DNA of 64,000 nt from SHVO01 sp050250575 (GTDB taxonomy: Bacteria; Pseudomonadota; Alphaproteobacteria; Rhodospirillales; Rhodospirillaceae), in contig JBFWOJ010000011.1 in assembly GCA_050250575.1 (NCBI GenBank), positions 62,001 to 126,000 of the forward strand, in the 5' to 3' direction. Position numbers and translations under genes: made by a program. The notes below the pieces were generated by a model. It saw only the letters and a program-made list of their open reading frames with translations, was not told the DNA's origin and made no database searches. Within the stretch, counting starts at the first letter, position 1. Every line of letters begins with the position of its first letter. This document shows, piece by piece, positions 8,202-18,565 of the stretch.

Positions 8202-8695
8202 TTCTCTGTGGTCGTCTTGTCTTTGCCCTCCAGGCACGAGATCAGAGCGTGCCAGGGCAACGTTGCACACTTCACACGCACCGGAAACTGCCGCACGCCG
8301 GAGAGCGAGGCGAGTTTATCGACACTGTCGGCGACGCCGGCGGCGAGCGAACCCTTCACGGTGTCGGGGTCCGCCTTCCCGGTACATAAATCATGCACCG
8401 CGGAAAACAACTGGCGCGCGGTTTCGACGCTTTGGCCCTTGAGGGCCTCCGTCATCATCGAAGCGGACGCGATCGAGATGGCGCAGCCCTTGCCGTCAAA
8501 TCCGATGTCTGCGAGCCGTCCGTCGCCCCCGAGCCGCGCCGTGACGGTGACGCGGTCGCCGCACATGGGATTATTTCCCTGCGCTTTGCAGGTGTGATCG
8601 GCAACAAGCACCGCGTTGCGCGGATGTTTGGCGTGATCGAGGATCACTTCCTGATAGAGAGCCCTCAGGTCTTCGTTGAGCGGCGCCACGTTCAC
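8198..8695 (-). CDS. sufU: SufU-type iron-sulfur scaffold / sulfur-transfer protein
   Basis: A 165-residue NifU_N-domain protein. The three conserved Cys motifs are NPMCGDRV, GKGCAIS and VKCATLPWHA, with the SufU-type insertion between the second and third. It accepts sulfur from SufS for cluster assembly, in known systems in a zinc-dependent manner. Start and stop overlap sufS and sufT by 4 bp each, so translation is coupled. Confidence 0.92.
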   Translation of the reverse strand: MNVAPLNEDLRALYQEVILDHAKHPRNAVLVADHTCKAQGNNPMCGDRVTVTARLGGDGRLADIGFDGKGCAISIASASMMTEALKGQSVETARQLFSAVHDLCTGKADPDTVKGSLAAGVADSVDKLASLSGVRQFPVRVKCATLPWHALISCLEGKDKTTTEK

Positions 8696-9942
8696 AGCAG
8701 CACCTCCTGCGCCCGTGCCAGCGCGTGCGCCAGCGCATCGACTTCTTCCAGCGTGTTATACAGTCCGAACGACGCGCGCGTGGTCGCATTCAGACCCAGG
8801 ACTTCCATCAGGGGCTGGGCGCAATGATGGCCGGCGCGGACGCAGACGCCGTACCGGTCGAGGACCGTGGCGAGATCGTGCGGGTGCGCGCCTTCCATGA
8901 CGAACGACTGGACCGCGGCCTTGTGAGGCGCGGTGCCGACAAGCCGCAGACCGGGGATTTGGGCGAGGCGCGTCATGGCGTGACGCAGCAGCGCCTCCTC
9001 ATGCGCGGCGACCGCCTCCCGGTCGAGCGAATTGAGATAATCGATGGCGGCGCCGAGGCCGATCGCCTGCGCAATCGGCGGCGTGCCGGCCTCGAATTTG
9101 GCGGGCGGTTCGGCCCAGGTGGTATGGGCGAAGGTGCAGCTGTCGATCATATCGCCGCCGCCCTGATAGGGGGGCATGGCGTCCAGGAGCTCGGAACGCG
9201 CCCACAGCACGCCGATTCCCGTCGGTCCGTAGAGCTTGTGGCCGGAAAAGACGTAGAAGTCGCAGCCGAGATCCTGGACGTCGACATGGCGGTGCACGAT
9301 ACCCTGGCAACCATCCAGCATGACCTTGGCGCCGGCGGCGTGGGCGAGCTCGATAATCTCGCGCACCGGCAGCACGGTTCCGAGAACGTTGGAGACATGG
9401 GCGATAGCCACGAGCCTGGTCTTTTTGCCGATGATCTTGGCAAATTCCGCCGCATCGACGCTGCCGTCGGGGTTCACGGGTGCTATCCGCAGCACGCAGC
9501 CGACGGCATCGCGCAACAGCTGCCACGGCACGATGTTGGAGTGGTGCTCCACCGAGCTGATGACGATCTCATCGCCGGCCTTGAGAAAGGCGCGGCCGTA
9601 GGTGGCGGCGACGAGGTTGATGGCCTCGGTCGCGCCCTTGGTGAAGACGATCTCGGAAACGCTCCTTGCGTTGATAAAAGCGCGTACCTTCTCGCGCGCC
9701 GCCTCGTAGTTCGAGGTCGCTGTTTCGCTCAGGTAGTAAGCGCCGCGGTGAACGTTGGCATATTCGTCGGCGTAGACTTTGGTGATCGCGTCAATCACCT
9801 GGCGCGGTTTCTGCGCGGAAGCGGCGCTGTCGAGAAACACCAGCGGTTTGCCATGCACCGTCCGCGCGAGGATCGGGAAGTCGGCGCGCACGCGCGCGAC
9901 ATCGAATGCGGCCGCGCTTCTCTTGGCCGGCAGCGAACTCAT
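8692..9942 (-). CDS. sufS: Cysteine desulfurase SufS
   Basis: A 416-residue class V PLP enzyme. The PLP lysine is in FSGHKLYGPTGIG, the PLP-stacking His in SSVEHHSN, and the persulfide cysteine in RAGHHCAQPLM. It takes sulfur from cysteine for cluster assembly and passes it to SufU. It overlaps sufD upstream (9939-9942) and sufU downstream (8692-8695). Confidence 0.95.
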   Translation of the reverse strand: MSSLPAKRSAAAFDVARVRADFPILARTVHGKPLVFLDSAASAQKPRQVIDAITKVYADEYANVHRGAYYLSETATSNYEAAREKVRAFINARSVSEIVFTKGATEAINLVAATYGRAFLKAGDEIVISSVEHHSNIVPWQLLRDAVGCVLRIAPVNPDGSVDAAEFAKIIGKKTRLVAIAHVSNVLGTVLPVREIIELAHAAGAKVMLDGCQGIVHRHVDVQDLGCDFYVFSGHKLYGPTGIGVLWARSELLDAMPPYQGGGDMIDSCTFAHTTWAEPPAKFEAGTPPIAQAIGLGAAIDYLNSLDREAVAAHEEALLRHAMTRLAQIPGLRLVGTAPHKAAVQSFVMEGAHPHDLATVLDRYGVCVRAGHHCAQPLMEVLGLNATTRASFGLYNTLEEVDALAHALARAQEVLL

Positions 9943-11180
9943 GCCGCCCTCCGCGCGAGCCAGCCGGAGATTTCGGCGGCGAGCATTTCATGGGCGCTCG
10001 CGTCCTCGACGTTCTCCAAGGCATCGGCCAGGAACGCTTGGACAAGCAATCGCCGCGCCGCTTCGGGGTCGATGCCCCGGGCGGCAAGATAAAACAATTG
10101 GTCGGGGTCGAGCTCGCCGGTGGTGGCGCCATGTCCGCACTTCACGTCGTCGGCGTAGATCTCGAGCTCCGGCTTGCAGTCGATCTGCGGGCCGCGGGAC
10201 AGGAACAGCGCTTTGTGAAGCTGCTGGCCGTCCGTCTTCTGGGCATGTCGCGCGACCAGCACGCGCCCTTGATAAACCCCGTGGGATTGCCCATCGACCA
10301 CGCCTTTGAACACCTGGCTCGAGGTGCAATGAGGCACGTCGTGATTCATAAACGTCGTGAAGTCGTGATGCGACGAGCCGGCGAGCGCATAAGCACCGTT
10401 GAGCCGGACTTTGGCGCCCTCGCCGACGAAATCGACATTGATTTCCTGACGCACGGTGCCGCCGCCGACGCCGAGGTGGAACGCGTCGAGCCGCGCGTTG
10501 GCCGCGACATCGGCGATCGTCGTGGCAAGATGGTAGGCCTGGCTGTCTTCCTGCACGAGGACATAGCGCCGCAACACACCGGCGGTCCCGACGGAGATGG
10601 TTGTCACGGGATTTGCGAGATAGATTTCGCCGGGCAAGCCGCGATGGCTTTCAAAAATCGTCAACTTCGCGGCCGGCGCAACGGAAACGCTGAGGCGCGG
10701 ATGGAAGGCTGCCGGCTCACGCCCTGCTCCACCGATGGAGATGAGGTGGACGGGGCGAGCGACCACGCCGCGGGCGTTGATGCTGACGCCGCCGCTCATA
10801 TAAGCGGCATTGAGCACGGCCAGCGGCAGATCGATCTCGAGGTCCGGAGACGCCGCCTCGCTGACCGACAGGCCAGGCTCGGCGATCCGGTCCGAAAGGT
10901 CCGGTCGATACCTTCCGTTGACGAGCACGAGCCGCAGGGCGCCGGGAACGGGCGTAACATGTGCGAGCTCGGCTGAGACATCGATATCGGCGGGCGCGGG
11001 AAGGAAGGGGATTTTCGCCAGCGCGCGCAGCGGCGTAAACCGCCACTCTTCGCGCTTCGGACCGGGCAGGCCTTCGGCGAGCAGGCGCGCGCGCGCGGCA
11101 CGCCGTGCGCTATCCGGCCCGGGAAGAGCGGCGGCGTAGCGATCGCCAAAAGGATGATCGAGAAGAGCCGAGGGTTTCAT
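9939..11180 (-). CDS. sufD: Fe-S cluster assembly protein SufD
   Basis: A 413-residue SufB/SufD family protein: a right-handed beta-helix core with the family-typical C-terminal segment CGHGATTGELDPDQLFYLAARG. It forms the SufBC2D scaffold with SufB and SufC. The start at 11180 follows the sufC stop by 2 bp. The N-terminal third is Ala/Arg-rich and variable, as usual for SufD. Confidence 0.94.
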   Translation of the reverse strand: MKPSALLDHPFGDRYAAALPGPDSARRAARARLLAEGLPGPKREEWRFTPLRALAKIPFLPAPADIDVSAELAHVTPVPGALRLVLVNGRYRPDLSDRIAEPGLSVSEAASPDLEIDLPLAVLNAAYMSGGVSINARGVVARPVHLISIGGAGREPAAFHPRLSVSVAPAAKLTIFESHRGLPGEIYLANPVTTISVGTAGVLRRYVLVQEDSQAYHLATTIADVAANARLDAFHLGVGGGTVRQEINVDFVGEGAKVRLNGAYALAGSSHHDFTTFMNHDVPHCTSSQVFKGVVDGQSHGVYQGRVLVARHAQKTDGQQLHKALFLSRGPQIDCKPELEIYADDVKCGHGATTGELDPDQLFYLAARGIDPEAARRLLVQAFLADALENVEDASAHEMLAAEISGWLARRAA

Positions 11181-11182
11181 GT

Positions 11183-11935
11183 TCAGGCGGCGCTGAGATA
11201 GCGCGCATATCCTTCCGCTTCGAGTTGCTGGGCGAGCTCCTTCCCGCCGCTCGCGACGACCCTGCCGCCGACGAGGATGTGGACGCGGTCCGGCACGATG
11301 TAATTCAGGAGACGCTGGTAGTGGGTGATGATCAGGAACGCGCGCGCAGGACTGCGCAGGGCGTTGACCCCATCGGAAACGATCTTCAGCGCATCGATAT
11401 CGAGCCCGGAATCGGTTTCGTCGAGGATCGCGACGCGGGGTTCGAGCAACGTCATTTGCAGCACTTCGGCGCGCTTCTTCTCGCCGCCGGAAAATCCGAC
11501 ATTGAGGGCCCGCTTGATCATGTCGTCGGGCATGCCGAGGACCTTGGTCTTGGCCTTGACCAGCTTCAGGAACTCCATGGCGTCGATCTCGGCCTTGCCT
11601 TCCGCGCGGCGCTTGGAATTGATGGCGGTCTTCAAGAAGGCCGAGGTCGTGACGCCGGGGATTTCGACCGGATACTGGAAGGCGAGAAAAATGCCGGCGC
11701 GGGCGCGTTCGTCGGCGGACATGGCAAAGACGTCTTTACCGTCGAGCCGCACCTCACCGTCGAGCACGTCATAACCTTCACGACCGGCGATCACATTGGA
11801 GAGCGTGCTCTTGCCGGTGCCGTTGGGGCCCATGATGGCGTGGACCTCCCCCGCGTTCAGGGCGAGAGAGATGCCGTTCAGGATCTTCTTGCCGCCGACC
11901 GCGACGTGCAGGTTGTTTATCTCAAGTAGGGGCAT
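11183..11935 (-). CDS. sufC: Fe-S assembly ATPase SufC
   Basis: A 250-residue ABC ATPase: Walker A GPNGTGKST, the SufC-type signature FSGGEKKRAEVLQM, Walker B VAILDETDSGLD and the downstream switch His in IITHYQR. It powers the SufBC2D scaffold. The ATG at 11935 gives MPLLEINNLHVAVGG; it follows the stop of a short upstream ORF by one base (TGATATG). A longer in-frame reading from 11986 would overlap that ORF and is unlikely. Confidence 0.95.
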   Translation of the reverse strand: MPLLEINNLHVAVGGKKILNGISLALNAGEVHAIMGPNGTGKSTLSNVIAGREGYDVLDGEVRLDGKDVFAMSADERARAGIFLAFQYPVEIPGVTTSAFLKTAINSKRRAEGKAEIDAMEFLKLVKAKTKVLGMPDDMIKRALNVGFSGGEKKRAEVLQMTLLEPRVAILDETDSGLDIDALKIVSDGVNALRSPARAFLIITHYQRLLNYIVPDRVHILVGGRVVASGGKELAQQLEAEGYARYLSAA

Positions 11936-11936
11936 A

Positions 11937-12010
11937 TCACTTTGCTCCGCCGGATGCTCCCGCGCGGACCCGCGCAAGAAGGCCAAAGGTGTGTTTGGAG
12001 GCTACGGCGC

Positions 12011-12014
<4 letters not shown>
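11937..12014 (-). CDS. Possible 25-codon coupling ORF between sufB and sufC
   Basis: The ATG overlaps the sufB stop (ATGA, 12011-12014), and the TGA lies one base before the sufC ATG. The peptide begins MSAVASKHTFGLL and is small and basic. The arrangement suggests ribosomes may pass from sufB to sufC through this ORF, but it could simply be an untranslated spacer. No family is recognised. Confidence 0.35.
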
Positions 12015-13465
<1,451 letters not shown>

Positions 13466-13468
13466 GAG

Positions 13469-13927
13469 CTACTCCGCGGCCGGCACGGCACTGCGTGCCG
13501 CACGCTCGGGAATGCCAAACGCGTTCATGTCGGCGACCATGTCCGCCAGGGTGACCTGGCTCAGCGCCGCGCGGACCGCGGAGTTCACCCGGTTCCAGCG
13601 GCCTTGCACCGGACAAATGGATTCAATGCCGCACTGTTCGTCCGAGGTATCGGCGCAGGCGGTGAGCGCAATCGGTCCTTCGACCGCCTGGATGACGTCG
13701 GCAAGGGTGATTTCGGCCGAAACGCGGCCCAGCGTGTAGCCTCCGGCGGCGCCGCGCTGGGATTTGACCAGCCCCGCCTTATTCAGGCTCTTCATGAGCT
13801 TGGCGACCGTGGGCAGGGGAATCCCGGTGTTTTCGGAAATGTGCTGGCTGGAGCGCACGACCTGACTGCGGGCAATGGCAATCAGGACGACTGTGGCGTA
13901 GTCGGTTAACTTATTGACTTTGAACAT
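13469..13927 (-). CDS. Rrf2-family Fe-S regulator heading the suf operon (IscR/SufR-like)
   Basis: A 152-residue Rrf2 protein. The N-terminal winged helix (ISENTGIPLPTVAKLMKSLNKAGLV, then RGAAGGYTL wing) is followed by three cysteines spaced C-x7-C-x5-C (CADTSDEQCGIESIC), ligands for a sensory Fe-S cluster as in IscR. It would repress or activate suf according to cluster status. A match to the E. coli IscR type 1 core lies 37 bp upstream, supporting autoregulation. Confidence 0.92.
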   Translation of the reverse strand: MFKVNKLTDYATVVLIAIARSQVVRSSQHISENTGIPLPTVAKLMKSLNKAGLVKSQRGAAGGYTLGRVSAEITLADVIQAVEGPIALTACADTSDEQCGIESICPVQGRWNRVNSAVRAALSQVTLADMVADMNAFGIPERAARSAVPAAE

Positions 13928-13963
13928 ATTTATCAGCCCTCGCGAGCCGCCGCTATCAACTCA

Positions 13964-13976
13964 GACTAAATCAGTC
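13964..13976. promoter_or_regulatory. IscR type 1-like operator for the suf operon
   Basis: GACTAAATCAGTC is a near-symmetric palindrome that fits the core of the E. coli IscR type 1 motif, GACTRWWWYAGTC, on both strands. It lies 37 bp upstream of the iscR-like ATG and 73 bp upstream of the divergent formyltransferase GTG. It could also affect that gene. Confidence 0.7.
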
Positions 13977-14048
13977 CTGTTTACCAGGGTGTAATAGGCC
14001 TTGGGGTATGAGGATTCAAGCCCTGTCGTCATAAGCAGGAGAACGAGT

Positions 14049-14753
14049 GTGGGACGCCTCATCCTGATGACCCAGCGGGAGTTCGAAGCTCCGCTGACCG
14101 AGGTCATTCGACGCGCCGCGCCGCGCGCTTCCTTGAGCTTCGCCTGGTCGCTCGCCGACCTCGAGGCGGAACTCGCGCACGACCCGGGCGCGAGCCGAAT
14201 CCTCTCGGTCGGCTCCAATGTAATCATCCCCCGCCGCATCCTTTCTGGCCTCACATCCCCGGCGTACAACCTGCATCCCGGCCCACCCAATTATCCCGGA
14301 CTCTTCCCTTCGGTCTTCGCGCTCTATGAAGGCGCGCGCGAGTTCGGCGTGACGCTCCATGAAATGGCGCCGGCCGTGGATACGGGAGCGATCTGCATGG
14401 TGGAGGCCTTCAAGGTCGATCCGCAGTGGGACCGCCTCGCCCTCGATACACACACCTTCGTCGTGCTGATGCACATGCTCGAGAAAGCCGCTCCGCTGCT
14501 CGCCGATGTTCACACGCCGCTGCGCTATTGCGGCGACGTCTGGTCCGGCCGCCGCCGCGGGCGTACGGATTTCGAAGCGCTCTGCCGGCTGCCGGAGAAC
14601 TTCACCGCCATCGAACTCGCGCAGCGCCTGCGCGCCGTCGGCGAAGGCCCCGATCACTGCCTCACCACCACGCGCAACGGTGAGGTTTACCGCCTCGAGA
14701 CCGGCCGCCGCGGTGTAGTGCTGCGGGCTGGTCAACCTGTCGCCGCCGCGTAG
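14049..14753 (+). CDS. Formyltransferase-fold protein (methionyl-tRNA formyltransferase-like)
   Basis: A 234-residue protein with the formyltransferase signature: YNLHPGPPNYPGLFP supplies the catalytic Asn/His loop, and VTLHEMAPAVDTGAI matches the formyl-THF-binding region, including the key Asp. It is shorter than Fmt and lacks its C-terminal tRNA-binding domain, so it probably formylates a small molecule or sugar. The GTG at 14049 has AGGAG at 14037-14041 and is preferred over an upstream in-frame codon. It is divergent from the suf operon. Confidence 0.75.
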   Translation: MGRLILMTQREFEAPLTEVIRRAAPRASLSFAWSLADLEAELAHDPGASRILSVGSNVIIPRRILSGLTSPAYNLHPGPPNYPGLFPSVFALYEGAREFGVTLHEMAPAVDTGAICMVEAFKVDPQWDRLALDTHTFVVLMHMLEKAAPLLADVHTPLRYCGDVWSGRRRGRTDFEALCRLPENFTAIELAQRLRAVGEGPDHCLTTTRNGEVYRLETGRRGVVLRAGQPVAAA

Positions 14754-14759
14754 CGCGGT

Positions 14760-15070
14760 CTAGAAGCTCGCGCGCAAATACAGGCGGATATTTCCGGCCC
14801 GGTATTTCAACCTTGTCATCAGTAATCCACCGCAAGGGCGAGACTCGCCACGCGCCCCGGAATCGCATCGTACGCGCCGCTTCCCCGCAAGTCGAACGCG
14901 TAGACATCGAACACGTTCGTGACCCTGAGCCGCAGCGACGCGGCGTAGTCCGCGATCGTAAAGCGGTAGCGCGCCCCCAAGTCGACGAGCGTGCGGGCTG
15001 GGAGAGTGACAAGATTATCGCGGCGGGCGGACGGGCGCCGACGTTCGCAAACTGCGCGACAAGCAAGCGG
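14760..15070 (-). pseudogene. Remnants of TonB-dependent receptor C-termini
   Basis: On the minus strand, 14819 to about 15045 encodes a receptor tail with LPARTLVDLGARYRF, LRLRVTNVFDVYAFD and a final ALAVDY before two stops. Further upstream the matching text (VAQFANVGARP) continues only in another frame, so a frameshift is present. Beyond the stops a second, different tail (GNIRLYLRASF, stop at 14760-14762) resembles the end of the intact ZnuD-like receptor. No start, plug or barrel body remains. This is debris of at least two receptors next to a live one. Confidence 0.65.
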
Positions 15071-15145
15071 CCGTACGCAGCGCGGCGTGAGCTTCGAATG
15101 GGTTCGTCGCGCCGATGGCTAGGATGTGAAGGTCATCGGAACGAC

Positions 15146-15206
15146 GGAAGCACCCCATCTGCTTCCGCCAGAGCCGGAAGTCGGGTACCCCCTCAACTTC
15201 CGGCTC
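15146..15206. terminator. Two tandem hairpins after the ZnuD-like receptor gene
   Basis: GGAAGC/GCTTCC (15146-15151, 15161-15166) and the stronger 11-bp GAGCCGGAAGT/ACTTCCGGCTC (15171-15181, 15196-15206) lie just past the receptor stop at 15227. Neither has a strong T tract on the minus strand, so they may terminate weakly or protect the mRNA 3' end. Confidence 0.45.
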
Positions 15207-15226
15207 CTCCTTCGGTTTATGCCTAG

Positions 15227-17278
15227 CTAGAACGCAGCCCGTAGGTACAGGCGCACATCACGACCAGGCAAGGGTGCCAGGTCCTTGAGGTGAGACGTGT
15301 GCTGCCTGACGAGCTCGTCGGTGAGGTTTTGGCCTTGCAGTACAAACTGCACGTCGTAATCGGCAAGCGGCCGGAATCCGATGCGGGCGTTCACGAGCGC
15401 ATATCCTTCGGTCCGCGTTTCCAGAGGCGCAGTACGGTTTTGCGGTCCCGTCCCCACGAGCTCGATTCGTCCGTCCCACGCTTGCCATCTTCCTTCCATG
15501 CCGACGCGGAACCGGAAAGGCGGGATGCGCGGCAGGGGCTCGCCTGTCGTAACGTTCGTGGCGCGGACAAAGTCAACGCCGCCGTCGAAGGCAAGTCCGT
15601 AGTCAGGTTCGTTGACGGCCGTGAGCGTCACCTCCGATTCTAATCCGGTGAAACGCGCCTTAGTGGCGGCGTATTGGAAAACCGGTAACTCGTCTTCTTC
15701 CTCGCCCGTTTCGCTGGAGAATATGAAGTCGTCGTACCAAGTGCGATAGACGCTCACAGAACCGGTGAGCACGCCAGCAGCCCGCCTCAAAGTGAGTTCG
15801 AGATTGACCGCACGCTCTTCACCGAGATTGGGGTCGCCGACTTCAAACTGATTGGTCGCCAGATGTGGACCGTCGGAGAACAACTCTTCGGCCGTGGGCG
15901 GGCGCTCGGTTCGCGCAACCGTGAAGCCCACCAGCGTATCCGGCACAAACTCGTACGCCGCCGACCCCGAGAAGGCCGATGAGGTGAAGGACCGCCGCGT
16001 CCCATCGTCAAGCTCGATACGCGTCCCCTCGATGCGGGCGCCGGCTTCGAGCCGTATATCGCCCATCTCGGCGCCCTCGACGAGGAAGCCTGCGAACTGA
16101 CGGGTGTTCGAGGGCGGCGTGAAGGCTTCTTCGCCAACGGCGGCAAAGTCGCGCTTGCGGTACTGAACGCCGAATATGCCATTGAATGCCCCGAGCGGCG
16201 CGTGAATGGCCTCAAGGCGGCCTTCCCAGCCTTTATTGGTGAATACGGTACCAACCTCCGTGCCTTCCAACTCGCGATGTTCGTAGTCGCCGAACGCGGC
16301 GCGCGCGCGAACGGTGGTGACGAAGCTTCCGAGATCGGTCAGCTCGCCTTTGAGATCCACGCGGGTCTGTTCGAGATCAACGCGTACGAGTGTTTCCTCG
16401 TGCGGAACTTCTTCCTCTTGCTCCTCACCCTCTTCTCCTTCCTCGTGGTGGTGATGGTGGCCGGGCACGCCATAATTTGAGGTGAATCGTTGGACGGAAG
16501 CGCCGAGGACTCCGTTCTCCCAGATATAGGACAGTCCACCAACACCGCTGGTCGTGCGGCCACTCGTATTCTCGACGCGATCTTCAACGCCCTCTTCCTC
16601 CGCTTCGGGGCTCGCGAAGCCATCGATCTGATAGTCGTCGGTCTTACGCCAACTGCCGTCGGCGTGAATCATCAAACCGCCGGCGATATCAATGTCGGCC
16701 CCGCCGCTGGCAAACCGCTCCTCGGCGTTGGAGGCGTAGCCGCCGAGAAGGTGACCATGGTAGCCGCGCTCGGGCCGCTCTAGCGGAATACGCCCGTCGA
16801 TGATGTTAACGACCCCGCCGATGGCGGAGGTGCCATAAAGAAGCGTGGCCGGACCGCGCAAGACTTCGATGCGTTCCGCGCCGAGAGAGTCGCCTGCGGT
16901 CTGATGGTCCGGACTTACGGAAGATGCGTCGATGCTGCCGATGCCGTCGATGAGGACCCGTAACCTGTCGCCGTCGAAGCCGCGGATGATCGGCCGACTG
17001 GCATAAGGACCGAAAAACGTCGAGGTGACGCCGGGCTCATTCGCCAAGGTTTCGCCGATGGACGGCCGTAGCGCGGCTGCAAGCCGGTCGCCGGTGAGCA
17101 CGCTGGTGCCCTGCACAACGTCGAATCGATCGCGCAGGAGAGGTGACGCCGTGATGACGATTTCGTCGATATGCAGGTTGCTCCGCGGCGCTTCACCGGC
17201 ATGGGCGTTGGGGGGATTGAACTGTGTCGCGGCGATCATGGAGACCATGGCCGCGACGCCAAAATGTTGGCGACGCAT
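15227..17278 (-). CDS. znuD: TonB-dependent outer-membrane zinc receptor, ZnuD-like
   Basis: A 683-residue receptor. It has a signal peptide (1-27), a plug domain (about 35-165; RPIIRGFDGDRLRVLIDG and ERIEVLRGPATLLYGTSAIGGVVN), then a 22-strand-type barrel ending in LYLRAAF. Residues 274-293 form a loop of five His and many Glu, likely extracellular zinc bait. Position after znuA in a Zur-box operon supports zinc uptake. The gap to the preceding gene is 51 bp. Cobalamin or siderophore receptors share the fold, but the loop and context favour zinc. Confidence 0.87.
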   Translation of the reverse strand: MRRQHFGVAAMVSMIAATQFNPPNAHAGEAPRSNLHIDEIVITASPLLRDRFDVVQGTSVLTGDRLAAALRPSIGETLANEPGVTSTFFGPYASRPIIRGFDGDRLRVLIDGIGSIDASSVSPDHQTAGDSLGAERIEVLRGPATLLYGTSAIGGVVNIIDGRIPLERPERGYHGHLLGGYASNAEERFASGGADIDIAGGLMIHADGSWRKTDDYQIDGFASPEAEEEGVEDRVENTSGRTTSGVGGLSYIWENGVLGASVQRFTSNYGVPGHHHHHEEGEEGEEQEEEVPHEETLVRVDLEQTRVDLKGELTDLGSFVTTVRARAAFGDYEHRELEGTEVGTVFTNKGWEGRLEAIHAPLGAFNGIFGVQYRKRDFAAVGEEAFTPPSNTRQFAGFLVEGAEMGDIRLEAGARIEGTRIELDDGTRRSFTSSAFSGSAAYEFVPDTLVGFTVARTERPPTAEELFSDGPHLATNQFEVGDPNLGEERAVNLELTLRRAAGVLTGSVSVYRTWYDDFIFSSETGEEEDELPVFQYAATKARFTGLESEVTLTAVNEPDYGLAFDGGVDFVRATNVTTGEPLPRIPPFRFRVGMEGRWQAWDGRIELVGTGPQNRTAPLETRTEGYALVNARIGFRPLADYDVQFVLQGQNLTDELVRQHTSHLKDLAPLPGRDVRLYLRAAF

Positions 17279-17329
17279 AGAAAACTCCGTTGCTGAATAG
17301 AATGGTTGCGGGCGAACGCCCGCTACGGA

Positions 17330-17626
17330 TCAAACGGCAACGAAGCGAGGGGGAGCGCGCGGAGAAAACGGCGTCGCGACATGCGCGCAACACGCGGCGT
17401 CGGCAACGACGTGAAGTCGGAGGCCGGGACCGAGGTCCGGTGGAAGAATCGTGAAGGGTACCGGCGGCGGAGCCACGCCGGAGGCAACATTGCAAAGCAC
17501 ACACTCGTGCGCGACGGTCGCAGCATCGGGCGCGACTCGGTGCTCGAACTGGTGAACTGCGAGCGCGATCTGCGCCAGCAGGAGAACCGGCGTTACCCAG
17601 GCGAGGAACCTCGCGCGCCGACTCAT
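17330..17626 (-). CDS. Small exported CxxC protein of the zinc operon, function unknown
   Basis: A 98-residue protein with an N-terminal hydrophobic signal/anchor (about 6-25). It then carries His and Cys residues placed as in metal sites: VHQFEH, then AHECVLCN with a C-x-x-C, and a later ACCAH. It resembles short DUF2946-like periplasmic proteins but I cannot assign it. The ATG at 17626 overlaps the znuA stop (ATGA), which decides the start. Co-translation between znuA and znuD suggests a role in periplasmic zinc transfer; that is inference. Confidence 0.65.
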   Translation of the reverse strand: MSRRARFLAWVTPVLLLAQIALAVHQFEHRVAPDAATVAHECVLCNVASGVAPPPVPFTILPPDLGPGLRLHVVADAACCAHVATPFSPRAPPRFVAV

Positions 17627-18525
17627 GCCAAGCACCTCAAGAGTTCATCGGCAAGGCCGCGCAGCAGCGAGAAGTAAAGCCCGGGGCCGTCCTTGAGGGC
17701 GGTTCCTTCGGGATCGAGTACGCCTGCGCGCGCGCCCGAGCCTTCGATGAGCATCTGGACCGTCTTCGGTTCGAACCGCGGCTCGGAAAAAATGCAGACA
17801 ACTTTGGTCTCGCGCAATTTGTCCTGGATCGCGGCAAGGCGCCGCGCGCTCGCCGGCTGGTCGGGGGTCACACTGACGCTGCCGAGCGCAGACAAGCGAT
17901 AGCGAGCTTCAAAATACTGGGTCGCGTCGTGAAACACCAGGAACGGTTTCGCGCGGACGGGGGCAAGGCGCACATGCAGGTCCTTGTCCAACGCCATCGT
18001 ATCGCGCGAGAAGGCTTCGGCGTTGGCCCAGTACCGCTCCGCGTTGACGGGATCGGCGACCGCCAGTGCCTCGGCCATCGCATTTGCCATGGCAAGGGCG
18101 TTGGGCGGGCTTAGCCAGATATGGCCATCGGGAAGGTTCGAGGGCCCGCTGTCGCCCTGATGGTCTTCCCACAAGCCGCCGGACCGAGCGGGCAGGGTTT
18201 CAAGGCCGGGCGCTTCGATCAACGCAACGACCCGGGCCTTGCCGGCCAGCGCGGCCAACGGCTTCACAAGAAAAGCTTCGAGCGGCGGGCCGACCCAAAA
18301 AACGACATTTGCCTGGCTCAAAAGCCGGGCTTCCGAAGGCCGAAGCGCGTAACCGTGGAGCGAGGCCGCGCTGCCGAGAAGCAGTTGCGGTGCGCCGACG
18401 CCGGCCATGATGGACGAGGCGATCGCGTGCACCGGCCGGACCGACGCAACAACGACCGGCACTTCCGCCGCGGCCGCGCACGCCGCGCCGAACATCGCTG
18501 CAATGAGGGCAAAGGCAAATCTCAA
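17623..18525 (-). CDS. znuA: Zinc ABC transporter periplasmic binding protein ZnuA
   Basis: A 300-residue cluster A-I binding protein with a signal peptide (1-20). Likely zinc ligands are H57 (SLHGYAL), H135 (DGHIWLSP) and H199 (VFHDATQYF). The usual His-rich loop is reduced to WEDHQGD around 119-125. It delivers zinc to ZnuB. It is transcribed divergently from zur with a shared Zur box. Confidence 0.93.
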   Translation of the reverse strand: MRFAFALIAAMFGAACAAAAEVPVVVASVRPVHAIASSIMAGVGAPQLLLGSAASLHGYALRPSEARLLSQANVVFWVGPPLEAFLVKPLAALAGKARVVALIEAPGLETLPARSGGLWEDHQGDSGPSNLPDGHIWLSPPNALAMANAMAEALAVADPVNAERYWANAEAFSRDTMALDKDLHVRLAPVRAKPFLVFHDATQYFEARYRLSALGSVSVTPDQPASARRLAAIQDKLRETKVVCIFSEPRFEPKTVQMLIEGSGARAGVLDPEGTALKDGPGLYFSLLRGLADELLRCLA

Positions 18526-18565
18526 ACAAGGCCTCGTGAGCTTGATCCACCGGTCGCCGGTCTTT

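Noticed and set aside
8725..10092. 455-codon open frame on the plus strand
   Set aside because: Opposite sufS, which has all catalytic motifs; no family signal in the frame.
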